Origin: Opeltia flavorubescens
Taxonomy: Eukaryota > Ascomycota > Lecanoromycetes > Teloschistales > Teloschistaceae
Length of the DNA: 64,000 nt
Direction of reading: 5' to 3'
NCBI GenBank assembly: GCA_000442125.1
Contig: KE546970.1
Coordinates: 1,046,667-1,110,666 of the forward strand
In this document: piece by piece, positions 21,591-31,794 of the stretch
How the letters are laid out: every line of letters starts with the position of its first letter
How positions within the stretch are numbered: the stretch's first letter is position 1
Position numbers and translations under genes: made by a program
Notes under the pieces: generated by a model
Databases searched by the model: none
What the model was told of the DNA's origin: nothing
The model's input: the letters and a program-made list of their open reading frames with translations, nothing else

Positions 21591-23166
21591 ATGTTTTCAA
21601 GTTCGGTAAGTCAATGGATTGTCTCTACACATAAGTCTTGCCGGAGCGAGATATCAAGGTATCATTCACTTCATCCTGATACACTCTTCCCAATATGTCA
21701 TAAGATATTTCCTGCTATGGACGCTGCATTCTTTCTGTTCGTCTGCTTTGCGGTTCTGATTTGTTAGTTCCTTGCTTTATCTTGTATTGTATGCATCAAC
21801 GATGTCCCAAAAATCCAGTATGCTGAGGCTTTCAATTTTGCAGAAGAAGCCATACACGGCTGTCACGGTCCAGATTGACCGGTTGACGAGCGAGCAATAT
21901 GAAGGGGATGACATGACCGGCATTGTAGATCTGATAGAAGTTATCAGACTACAATCGGGAGGGCCCACCGAAGCCGCGAGAGCCATCCGCAAGAAGCTGT
22001 AAGTCCGTCGTCCATACTCGGAGGTCTTACCGGTGGCCAATTGACTTCCGTATAGCAAGTACGGTAGTGTCCATAAACAGCTCCGTGCGCTCACCATCCT
22101 TGACGGCCTCATCGAAAATGCCGGTCCCCGTTTTCAACGAGCCTTCGCCGATGAACCCCTTCTCGAACGCCTTCGTGTTGCAGCTACGGCTTCCATTTCC
22201 GACCCTGAAGTGAAGAAGAAATGCTCCATCCTCTTCCGCCAATGGGCTACCTCGTACTCCACTACCCCTGGCATGGAGCGCATAGCAGCTCTTCACAAAC
22301 AACTCCCCCAGCGCAAAAAGCCACCTCGTCAAGAACAATCTCGCGTCCTCAAAGACTCCGAACCAGGCGAAAACGAAGATCCCTTCGGTCACAGAGTCTC
22401 TGTTTCTGGTGGCGGCGGGCCCATGCAAAGCCTACGTTCACCTACATCATCAACATCCCAATCTTCTTCTTCTACTAGCGGCGGCGGAGGTGGTCCATCC
22501 CTCATCCCTTACGGCCAAACAACAAGCACTCATGCTAACAAAGTTTCGAAAACCAAAAAGTCAAAAGAACCCAAACCGTTCAACCTAGAAAAAGAAAAAC
22601 CCCAACTCCTGCAAACCATCGCCTCTTCCTCCGTCGCAAGCACTAACCTCATGAACAGCCTCAAGCTCATCAATCGTGAAAGCAAGCGCGTGAGTGATGA
22701 TCCAGAGACCGTGAATCGTTTTGAGACATGTAAGCTGCTACGCCGGCAAGTATTACGCTACATCCAATACGTGGAAAGCGAGCAGTGGCTCGGAAGCTTA
22801 ATAAACGCCAACGAAGGGTTGGTGGAAGCGTTGATGGCGTTCGAGGTGTTGGACAAAGACCTGGAAGACGACAGTGATAGCGAGGTTGACGGAGATGAGA
22901 GCGACGAAGACGTGAACGAATGGGATAGTGACGAGGCGGCGGAAGCGGACAAGAGAAAAAAGGGAAAAGGGAATAATGTGCAGCGGGGAATGGCAGGCTT
23001 GAGTCTAGAACATAAAAGACCGGTGTTGCCGCCGGCGGTGATGGTGAATGGGAAAAAGAAGGGCGAGGAGAGTGACAGTGAAGAGGATGGGGAGGAGGAT
23101 AATCCATTTGGAGATATGAATGCGGTGCACACGCCTAAGGAGGAGAGGCCGGGGATGGTTTGGTAG
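21591..23166 (+). CDS. LSB5: LSB5-like VHS and GAT domain protein
   Basis: Exons 21591-21605, 21844-21998 and 22056-23166; 426 aa. The first coding exon is 15 nt (ATGTTTTCAAGTTCG, donor GTAAGT), followed by a 238-bp intron ending TTTTGCAG. This gives MFSSSKKPYTAVTVQIDRLT. An alternative in-frame ATG exists at 21802 inside that intron but fits the family start poorly. The VHS domain lies at about residues 5-145 (GPTEAARAIRKKLKYGSVHK, LTILDGLIENAG). The GAT helices lie near residues 215-300 (LETIASSS-like start, FETCKLLRRQVLRYIQYVE, EGLVEALMAFEVLDKDL). An acidic tail ends NPFGD and RPGMVW; NPF is an EH-domain-binding motif. Yeast Lsb5 links ubiquitin and Arf to Las17/WASP and actin at endocytic sites. 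Confidence 0.88.
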
Positions 23167-23411
23167 GCTTTCCATTCCAATAAGAGAAGTTGATTATCTC
23201 TAATGACAGATGCAGGAGATCAGTATGAACATGGGATAAAGGTAAGGCATTGGCGAGGACAACCGAGGCGTTCAAGGAGCTGTTACCATTAGGGCAACAC
23301 AGGGCACGATCCTAGACATCCAGGTATCTAACTAATCACCCGTTCAAGTAACAGTAAGAACAATGATACGTCCCTCCACATTCTAAACACATACTCCGAG
23401 CACACACTCCT

Positions 23412-23759
23412 TCATTCCACACCACTCAACCCCTTCTCTAGATCCCTCTCCTTCCCCGTCTTCTTCAAAACCTCGCTCACAGCGCCTCCCGGCGTTTCCC
23501 ATTCCTCCACTTCCGTCTCAGCGCAACCCTGCTCCACCGCCCCATTCTCACTCGCGGACGTCGGATATGAGGGCGCACCGGCATCTGGAGAAGTACTCAA
23601 ATCACCCCAGCGCATTATGAGTGTGCTACCAGTGGGCGTCTCTTCAAGGCGAAAGTAATCACAACAACAACAGCAGCAGCAACAGCAACAATCTGGGAGG
23701 ATGCTGAGGAAGAGGAATAGTATGACTGCGGATGCGAAGAGTATAAGGAGGATGGACAT
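23412..23759 (-). CDS. Small single-pass membrane protein with a ten-cysteine run
   Basis: A possible 115-aa protein starting at ATG 23759, the first ATG of a longer open frame (to 23954) that otherwise has only TTG. It begins MSILLILFASAVILFLFLSI, one hydrophobic helix of ~20 residues. Then come ten consecutive cysteines encoded by mixed TGT/TGC codons (23661-23690), and a soluble tail of ~80 residues (DYFRLEETPTGSTLIMRWG..., acidic and Thr/Glu-rich). The layout suggests a single-pass membrane protein with a cysteine-rich juxtamembrane stretch open to S-acylation. I recognise no family. The Cys run comes from a CAA/CAG-type trinucleotide repeat, so expansion of a microsatellite is an alternative explanation for it. 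Coding status is uncertain. Confidence 0.5.
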   Translation of the reverse strand: MSILLILFASAVILFLFLSILPDCCCCCCCCCCDYFRLEETPTGSTLIMRWGDLSTSPDAGAPSYPTSASENGAVEQGCAETEVEEWETPGGAVSEVLKKTGKERDLEKGLSGVE

Positions 23760-26700
23760 TTTTGGTGTGGTGTCGATCTTGATGGATAACGTAGTTTGGA
23801 GGTTGAGATGGAGGGGTGATGGTGATGGTGCTGTTGGGTTTGACGAAAGTAGAAAGGAGATGAGAAGGAAGGGGATAAGATATATTCGTGTAGGGCTGAG
23901 AAAAATTGTGCGAATGAGAGGTTTATCCGTAGTTGAATCAACATCGAAGGACAATTTTCAATTGCTGGGAACCATGTGGTAGAGACGCTGTTTTTTAAGG
24001 GAGCCTAGAATATGGACTGCCATGTATTGCGTACTTTTCAAGGACTTCGAGACTCTCATAACTTTGCCTGCTATCGACAAGTTCGGTACAAACACTATTG
24101 TAAACCATGTAGAGAATCTTGTGCGAATCTTGTGCTTGGAAACAAAGTGGCTAATCCATAGATCGTAATATCCAAAGAGCGCGGTACCGTGAATCTACAT
24201 CTGACGACATAGCGACTTACATTATCCAAAGGTTATCATTTTGCAGATTTCTCCTAAGCTGAGAGCTCGCTCTCTTCTGGACGTGAAGATCGCAATCCAA
24301 CGCAGTACTCAAAGGTTGGCCTTACGCATGAATACCCCTTTTTTGACATAGAATTGGATATTGACGAGACTTCATCGGTCGGACGCAATGACCTACCTGG
24401 ATAATGTTCGTTTCATAATCAAAATTGGCTAACCTCGGGGAAATACGGTTTGAACACAATCAAGGTATTCCGTAGTGGGAATTCATGAACGCTGTGGCCT
24501 TACGGAATAGCTTAGTTAGCAGGATACCATTTCGCAGCGACATGGAAATGCAGCCAGAGAGATACACTATCAGGCTGGACAGTGCTCATCAATCACGGGA
24601 AGCAGTGCTTTACTGTCTGACCGAGGGTCTTGTTGGAAAATGGTCACGAAGCCCGTGAAGGAAGTAAATAAGTTGTGATAACGACTTGTTAATATCTCGA
24701 TCTAATACCCCCCAACCATGACTTCGCTTAAATCGGCTTCTGATAGGCCTATTTGTGGAAAGTGAATAATGATAGGAAGCCGAAGACTTACTGACGGGTC
24801 ATTGCTCTTATCGTCCACAATTTGGAGAGTGACCCCTTTGGGGTGATCGATGGATGCATATTGGTCAAAACAATAATTCCCATATATTTGCCATTGACGG
24901 TACATGGCCAGATCAAGAGCCGAGGGGTGGCAGCCTCGTCGGCAACGATTGCTGCCCTCCGATGGAAGGGTCTTCCCGTGTGTGCAATATTGACCAAGGC
25001 CGCAAGGTGGCGGCGCCTTCAAGCTGTTTGTACCAGATCCCATGAACGGATGACTTTGAACTCGCCAGGAAAGCTCGATAACCATCGGAGATACGCCAAG
25101 TTGATCGATATGCCAGAGATATCATCGGAGGCCGAGGAGAGTAGGAGACTATTCACAAGGCTCGGCACGGCAGGTGGAGGATCAATAGGATTCTGATGCT
25201 GACCTGTCAATATTATGACCTGGATCTTCTACGTGATCCCTTCCGGCATGGGACGGATCGCTAGGAAGCCTGCTCCAGAAGGATCCTCATTTTGATGAAG
25301 TGCCAGCGCATACATCTATTTCTTCGAAGAGGATCATAAATGATCATCGTATCTGATCCTACTGTACCAAGTCTTTCATCGTATCTGTATACCAAGGTTT
25401 TATCCTGTGCCGCAGTGCTTGCGAGATCGATCTTCATACTCCTTAGTCGATCGCTGCCATCTCCTGCAATCACAAAGCATAAGGGGCGGGCCGATGGGAA
25501 AGTCCCTTGCGGCTTTGAAATGCCGTGTTCGTCGGGGAAGCCAACGGTCTTCCCGGAGGATGGTACCCCCACGTACAGCGGGCTATCATAAGTGAGAGAA
25601 ATTGATCTGACAGCGGTATTCATCTCAAAATCTGACATCTACACGCTTAGATTACTCTTCTCAAAGCCCAATGGGGAATAGGGTGATTGATATGGTTAGC
25701 CAGCCGATTCAGTATTAATTCCATTTAAGATAGGTGCAGTAGGAACATGTGGGTGGGATTCTTGGTGGTGTCAGCCTACTTGTCATACTCCCAATAACAA
25801 AGGTAACAGTATTCAGGTGGTGGGGGAGATGACTTCACGTAAGCGTTGCAATCGTGTCCGAAACCTTCCCCAGACCGTCCCCAGACCCGGCTGAAGAGAG
25901 ACGAGGGATTATGGATGTTGCACGTGGACGCGTCCTCGAAGCGTGAAACGGCGTGGTCTGAGATTGTCCAACCATGGAAAGGAAGGCATGGAAATGATCT
26001 TCAGCCACGAGGCAGCAAGGAAAACCGCACCTGGCATAGTCTGAATGCCGCCCTTGGGATGACACCGGTGTGGGCCGCGTCAGGCTGTCTGGGTCAATCC
26101 TAGGACGTATTCTCAGCCGCCGCCGCCGTTTCTCCATACTACGAGTAATGGCAACGAAGAGGCTGATGTGACTCCCGGCTTTCGTCTTGCAGTTCGTTGT
26201 GATCATACGGGTGCCAATGGATCATCTCAGGTGATGAAGGGAGGGTAATCGGGGACAAAAGAGCGGTGAAAGAGTCGTCTTGTTGTCGTTGGATCGCCCT
26301 TTGCCAGTTGTTTTACCCATGTAGCGCAACAATTCCGTGCTTCTACCCCAGAATCCGTTCCATCCTCCTGGCATTTCCCTGCATTTACGCGAGGATATAG
26401 CCCACTGCCGGAACACTTCCCCGATGTCCGTCTCTCGATCTACGTTAAGTGCGCCATCCTTCCCTGATTGACTCGCCTATTTCTTCACCTGATTAGGCAG
26501 GTTGGTCACCACGTTCAAGCAGCTGTCAGAGCAGTGAGAGAATTCTCAACGGTTGGGATATCTGACATCGGCAGACAACAGGGCACAGCTTGGTGCTGTA
26601 GCCCATGAACACAACCTGATAGCATGAGAAGGTCATCGTCCGATGTGTTGGAATCCTCCTTGGCCTGGGATTAGTCCGGCGCGTTTGTTGTCTTGAGCAT

Positions 26701-28735
26701 CCTTAGGATTACTCCCCGTGTTGCTGACAACGCGTCAGTGTCGCTGGCTCTATTGCATGGTTGGGAGGCCTCGCTGTTGATTGGAGCTGATCGTCTCAGC
26801 GAAGGATTCGGTCAACTGTCGCGTTTTAAAGTCATCACATGAGCGGTCATATCTACTGTATGCGACAACGCATCTCGACGCCACCACCGCACAATGTGTA
26901 AGTCATTTCTGCTGTCATCCACAGCCTGCAGAAAGGGTCCTTCCATCGCCCGGAGCAAGCAGCTTTCATATTCAAGTTACACGGCCTAACGGAATCAACG
27001 TACATATCTGACTCATCTTACCGTCCTTGGGTAATAGACACTCGATAGTTGCGACAATGCATCACCTATCATTCGACAGTGCAACCTTGCTCTGGAGCAT
27101 ATTCGTTGAATCATGACAAGCCTTGCCTCCAGCTTGACACCTCTGAATTGGAAAGGTCAAAAGCTAAAATTGAGGATTGGGTTGATTCAAGTTGCATTGA
27201 GGAAGAGGAAAGCCATTAGTACATTCAAATTGAGCAGTAGTATCTCCTTTTACACTTATTGAAGCATGCTGCAAACGAGGAATCAAACTTCTCCTGCGCA
27301 TAATCGAGCATTCAAACTTGCCCGATTACTGGCACGGTCTAGTCAAAATACTCCATGGGTCACTTGGTACAGATCGCAGGGTCACTTCGGGTACTAGAAA
27401 GGGCTAGCGGCAAGAGAGTTCACTGCCGCTCGTACCAGGCCGCATCTCGCAGCTGGGTGGCAGCTCGTGACTGCCAGCCAGCCGCTCGTTGGTGGCTGCG
27501 TGGCTTATCGCCGTGCCATATCGGCGGTGACTGCCCTGGGATCCGGATAGCTGGATGCGAGCTAGGGATTTGGAGATCGTAGAATACTAGAGTACAAGGT
27601 GGGGGTCTGGCTCGCTGGGATCGATGGAGATCTGGAGCATCGCTGCTGGGTGCAGAGAACATTCTTCGAACGCGGCGGAGTACCCTCGCTTGATCGACAC
27701 CGCCTGGTTCTGATGGTTGAAGGAAGCCTGATGTTTGCCCCTGAGTCGAGGTCTCTGGAGAAGTTGCGGAGCCTGCGGAACGGAAGTCTGGGGTCGCTGC
27801 CTCACGACCGTTAAGCTTTGAGAGGATTTCCCGTCGAGGATGGGCTTCTGCTCGTTCCGGAGTACCCTGATGGCGGCCCTACCGTCTTGGGAACCCTTGC
27901 GGCTTTCTCGAATTCCGGAGAGGCTAAAGAGGCTAAAGAGCCTAAGGAACCGGCTTTCTTCCCGGAAGCCATCGATCTCTAGAATGCGCCCTATCAGGGC
28001 CAGTGTCTGGTTAATAGGACTGATACTTGACCAGGGGGATTCCTGTATGACCACACCTCAGAGGAGTAGCCAAAGAACGTTCCGTTTCCGCGACCCCTTA
28101 GAGGTGTGGGGAATGGGAATTCCTTAGGAAGAAAGCATCGCTCCTTTCGGCGGTTGATAGGAGTTCAAACGAAGGCGTGGTGGGTCTAACAGAAAGACGG
28201 TGGAAGGTGTAATAGTAGTCAGGATAGAGAGCGGTAGTGTAAATCGGAGTAGTTGGTTGAGAAGATTCAAAAGCAAAAAGCATCCTCGCATCCCACGTGT
28301 CTGCTGCGCTCCAAGCGAGGGAAATCATGCTACGTAAAATCGACCTTTCCCACATAATCATATCACATCCCTACAGCTAAATACTAATACCCCGTGTGTG
28401 GCACCTTCGGCTGTATCAAGTAGCCTCCCCAACCCCGACCACACCACGTCGTTTATTCCACCCTCCATCTTTCTTCCTCGGAATCCATCATACCACACTC
28501 GCTTTGCTACATCAAACCCAAGGAGTAATATTAATTGACACGTCACTACCCTGGTCAAACCTGGTTGCGTTTGGAGTGAAGTGGTGGAGTACCTGAAAAT
28601 CGCCTTCCCAGAACCCAACTGTCGGGCGCTTGGCCACATTGTCAAAGGAACCAGACAAAGCCTGAACCCCAACATCTTCCTCCCATACCACCACGCATTG
28701 AGACACCTCTACTCACCCCACAAATCACCATCGCC
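23760..28735. other. Gene-poor 5-kb interval
   Basis: No gene I can defend. Short open frames occur on both strands. The best is a 125-codon ATG-started frame at 25261-25638 (-), followed downstream by a frame at 25019-25210 (-) that could be joined through a TGACAG acceptor; neither resembles a family I know. A frame of 155 codons at 27587-28054 (-) looks like chance in a more GC-rich patch that contains short imperfect GAGGCTAAA-type tandem units near 27921. I see no terminal repeats, transposase motifs or RNA genes. It may hold lncRNA, a decayed region, or a fast-evolving multi-exon gene. Confidence 0.4.
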
Positions 28736-30445
28736 ATGCCTTCCAGGCTAGCAACTTCGCTGCTCACCGTCGATACGGCTAAGATGCATCAGATTGACAC
28801 AAGAAATGTCGAGAGTCTCTACAGCATGTGGAGTGGTAAGTGCATCACACACCAAAAAGCCACGATTTGCACTGACAGTCTTGTTCTCTATGCAGTATTC
28901 TCTAAATGCGCAGAATCTATGGATGACGGTCGACGGCTAGAGAATATGAGTTGGAGGATATGGAATCGGGAAACACTATGCTGCGAATCTCAACCACATC
29001 TTGCGACCACACCGCCGATTGACATCAAGTCATCCAGACTGTGTACTTCAGATGTACCTGCCTTGTCTGCCAGCGTGGACTCCCTTTCATCGGACGAAGA
29101 CGATCAAGATGAAGCTAGCGTTCCATCACATACTGCACCCATGGATATCATGGCGCCATCCGCGCGAGACTTGGGTTCAAGGTTGGAGTCGAGGAAAGGA
29201 CGAGAGAAACACATCACATCATTGAAGCTCGAGAGGATGGTTGTATCCATTAAAGAGAAACAGGAGATTGCGCCTTTGTCACCATCCATCACCGCTGCTG
29301 TTCGACAGGTTTTCCCTTCAACAGCTCACTTGCAGTCTGCTGGTGCTCCCTTCCACTCATCCGACTCCTCCGCTTCGACAGCTCCCCTCAGCAACTCTGA
29401 CAGTGATCAAAGCGCGAGAAACACCGTGGCGTCCGATACCAGTGCTGAATTACTGGCGTCACATAGTGTTGTTCGCGGCTTCTCACCCGGTACCATATCT
29501 TCATCTCACCGTTCGAAGACTCACCTCGCACCATCGCCTACCTCCGCAAAGTTGGTTGCACATGGGAAGGAAGAAGAAGCCAGACGTAGTGGCATGTTTA
29601 TGCTTGGTGGATCGTCCGGCGAAGACGACAGTTCCTTCGATGACCAGATGCTCTCTCACCCAAGGCTGAGTTCGTTGACAGCCGGACTGAAGCGACCATT
29701 GCATTCTAAAAAACAAACGTCTTTCAAAGACGAGGTCGAATCAAGAACGATCAACAACCGATCTCATGAGGATGAAGACGTTTTCGAGTCTGATGACGAA
29801 GACGAAGTCTCAGAAAGTGCTATCGAGGAAGATGAGGAAGAGGTGGAAGAAGACGATGGCTCTGACTGGGAAGACTCAACATCTGAAACGGCCGAGCCAA
29901 TGGCGAATGACAAGCACCTCTTCCAGAGGGTAGATTCGAGACCGAATCTGGTCTCCCGGCGATCTCTCCTAACCACGCTGATGCATCAACCTGATCGGGC
30001 TGCAGCTTTCGCAAACATGGCCTCTAAATCAACCTCCGCTCTACGACGGTCACGAAGAAGCACCCCGAGCGCTCCCTCAACAGGCACTTCGCCAGAGCCG
30101 GATTCATCGCTCATGATGTGCAATCCCAACATGACCCCCGCAAAACCTATCATCATGACCACTTCTAACACCCATCCCCCAGCGCTTTCTCCACGAAGCA
30201 CTAGGCGAAATATGCTGGCAGCAGAACTTCCCGAGTCACTACGAAAACATCTACTTTGGGAACGACAGCAAAAAAGCACCANGGCCAATGCTGTGCTCAA
30301 GCGAAGGCACACTGCACATGATATGGCCAATATACAAGAATATCCAGGTCCCAAAACTGCTGCGGGCCAGAACGGATCAAAGACGAATTCATGGGACCAT
30401 TATTATGGTCAAGGTCTTGGCGAATACAATCAGGCTGGTTGGTAG
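28736..30445 (+). CDS. areA GATA-like domain / DUF3295 protein
   Basis: Exons 28736-28835 and 28896-30445; 549 aa. The 60-bp intron (GTAAGT...CACTGAC...TGCAG) has a length divisible by three and no stop, so it also reads through. Removing it restores MWSVFSKCAESMDDGRRLENMSWRIWNRE, the areA GATA-like domain (Pfam PF08550) at about residues 31-65. This short motif is found at the N-terminus of AreA and other fungal proteins and lacks the GATA zinc finger itself. The second half carries the DUF3295 pattern: a long acidic run (DDEDEVSESAIEEDEEE), FQRVDSRPNLVSRRSLLTTL, AKPIIMTTSNTHPPALSPR, ESLRKHLLWERQQ and the terminal GLGEYNQAGW. A nuclear, nitrogen- or stress-related role is plausible but not shown. 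One ambiguous base (30282) leaves a residue undefined. Confidence 0.85.
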   Translation: MPSRLATSLLTVDTAKMHQIDTRNVESLYSMWSGKCITHQKATICTDSLVLYAVFSKCAESMDDGRRLENMSWRIWNRETLCCESQPHLATTPPIDIKSSRLCTSDVPALSASVDSLSSDEDDQDEASVPSHTAPMDIMAPSARDLGSRLESRKGREKHITSLKLERMVVSIKEKQEIAPLSPSITAAVRQVFPSTAHLQSAGAPFHSSDSSASTAPLSNSDSDQSARNTVASDTSAELLASHSVVRGFSPGTISSSHRSKTHLAPSPTSAKLVAHGKEEEARRSGMFMLGGSSGEDDSSFDDQMLSHPRLSSLTAGLKRPLHSKKQTSFKDEVESRTINNRSHEDEDVFESDDEDEVSESAIEEDEEEVEEDDGSDWEDSTSETAEPMANDKHLFQRVDSRPNLVSRRSLLTTLMHQPDRAAAFANMASKSTSALRRSRRSTPSAPSTGTSPEPDSSLMMCNPNMTPAKPIIMTTSNTHPPALSPRSTRRNMLAAELPESLRKHLLWERQQKSTXANAVLKRRHTAHDMANIQEYPGPKTAAGQNGSKTNSWDHYYGQGLGEYNQAGW

Positions 30446-31794
30446 ACGGCGCAGTCACCTTCCACTACGATTTTCTACATTTCCTGCACACAAGTTTGCA
30501 CACGAGCGATATGCTTGCATCTTTCTCATAGCGTGGCTACATTTTTTTTGAAGCATTTACACAGGACGCCGAGGCGAGGTGATGGAGCCTCGGCTAGACA
30601 TTCGGAAAAGGACTGAATTTTTATGATACCATCACTGCAATCGATGCTCGGCGAGCACGTTGCAACGTCGATTTCTTTTCTGTCTTAGACTGCTAGAAGC
30701 AGCAAACAAAAGCGAACAAGACTCGGGGGCTTCTGGGAGCCTCGCAAGGGGTTACTCTAAGCATCATAGGTAGATAAGAAGTACATAATTTGGAACATGT
30801 AAGCTGATCAGCTTGACAAATGAGTCCCGATGTTTCTGCAGTACCACATGGCCTTGGGAGCACGATATTATTATTCCTCGCTTTACGTCTGCCTTCTCCC
30901 AAATAGGGGTTTCTACCGATGCAGTGATACTCGAACAGTGCCACGAGTTGTATGCAGACCCACTTTCCGAAGCCACCTACCACCGCTCGGAGGTGTCCTG
31001 CGAAAACATGAACGGCAATTGTCTATCCACACGAGACCCGAAATGCAATTGAATTGGCATGGTTATGGTATGACTCTCATCAGGCTGCGCAAAAGGTCAT
31101 TTCCCAACAAAATTCCAGGGTTCACCGCTTCTTGTTACCGAGTTTGGCAGGCAGTCTTCTCGGCCCTATCGATCGTCGTTGCCAGGGATCATACCAATAT
31201 TTTAAGCGTCCTGCAAACATCTGCGAGCCAATATGCAGCATGCCATGCCACAGGCCTTACAAGTTTATTCTCATGCATATGTGGATGTTAGCAAATCAGA
31301 TTAGGTCTGGACCCTAAGTACCGAGGTCTTTTGACGTCGATCACTTGGCGGGCGTTGCTTACATTTCACTTCCAGAGCACATATCATTAGATTATTGTGT
31401 AATGTTGGTAATGTTGCCATCATGAGGTCGGGCGATACAATTGGAAATTTAGCGGCTCAAGAGATCTTCGAGTCACCAGTTCCTAGACACTACGATGAGC
31501 TGGTCGGTCATAAAGGTACATGGATATTGACTCGATTTCTTTCGACGATGGAGATGGGTAGCATCGGCTTTCGCCAAAATACCATCTTGTGACTCAGACC
31601 AGAGTTGTTCCTGAAAGCTATTTACTCTAAAACAGAGGCCAGTCTCAAGTCGTTGGGGTCAAAGCGGTAGTGCTCAAGTGTACCTCATCACATTTCGTCT
31701 GTGACCGGCTCCTGCCAAATCATCATCGGACCCCCGCCCGGATTCCCCCGCATTAATCCTCCTCTCCGCAGATAGCAATTCCTTACGGCGAATA
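30446..31794. other. Intergenic region, no gene seen
   Basis: About 1.35 kb between two plus-strand genes. Open frames up to 153 codons (30830-31291) overlap one another in different frames and lack coding character. I see no repeats. Confidence 0.5.

Noticed and set aside
21772-21843. LSB5 start at upstream ATG in the ORF (MLYLVLYAS or MSQKSS)
   Set aside because: These residues lie in a 238-bp intron; the spliced start MFSSSKKPYTAV fits the family better.
23655-23695. CAA/CAG trinucleotide run considered as a simple microsatellite only
   Set aside because: It is in frame within an ORF with a TM helix and uses mixed codons, so it is treated as possibly coding instead.
27355-28127. ORFs on both strands in a GC-richer patch
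   Set aside because: Mutually overlapping, low complexity in places, no recognised domain or splice pattern.
30813-31317. Overlapping plus-strand ORFs of 79-153 codons
   Set aside because: Three frames overlap in the same place with no coding character; ordinary chance ORFs.
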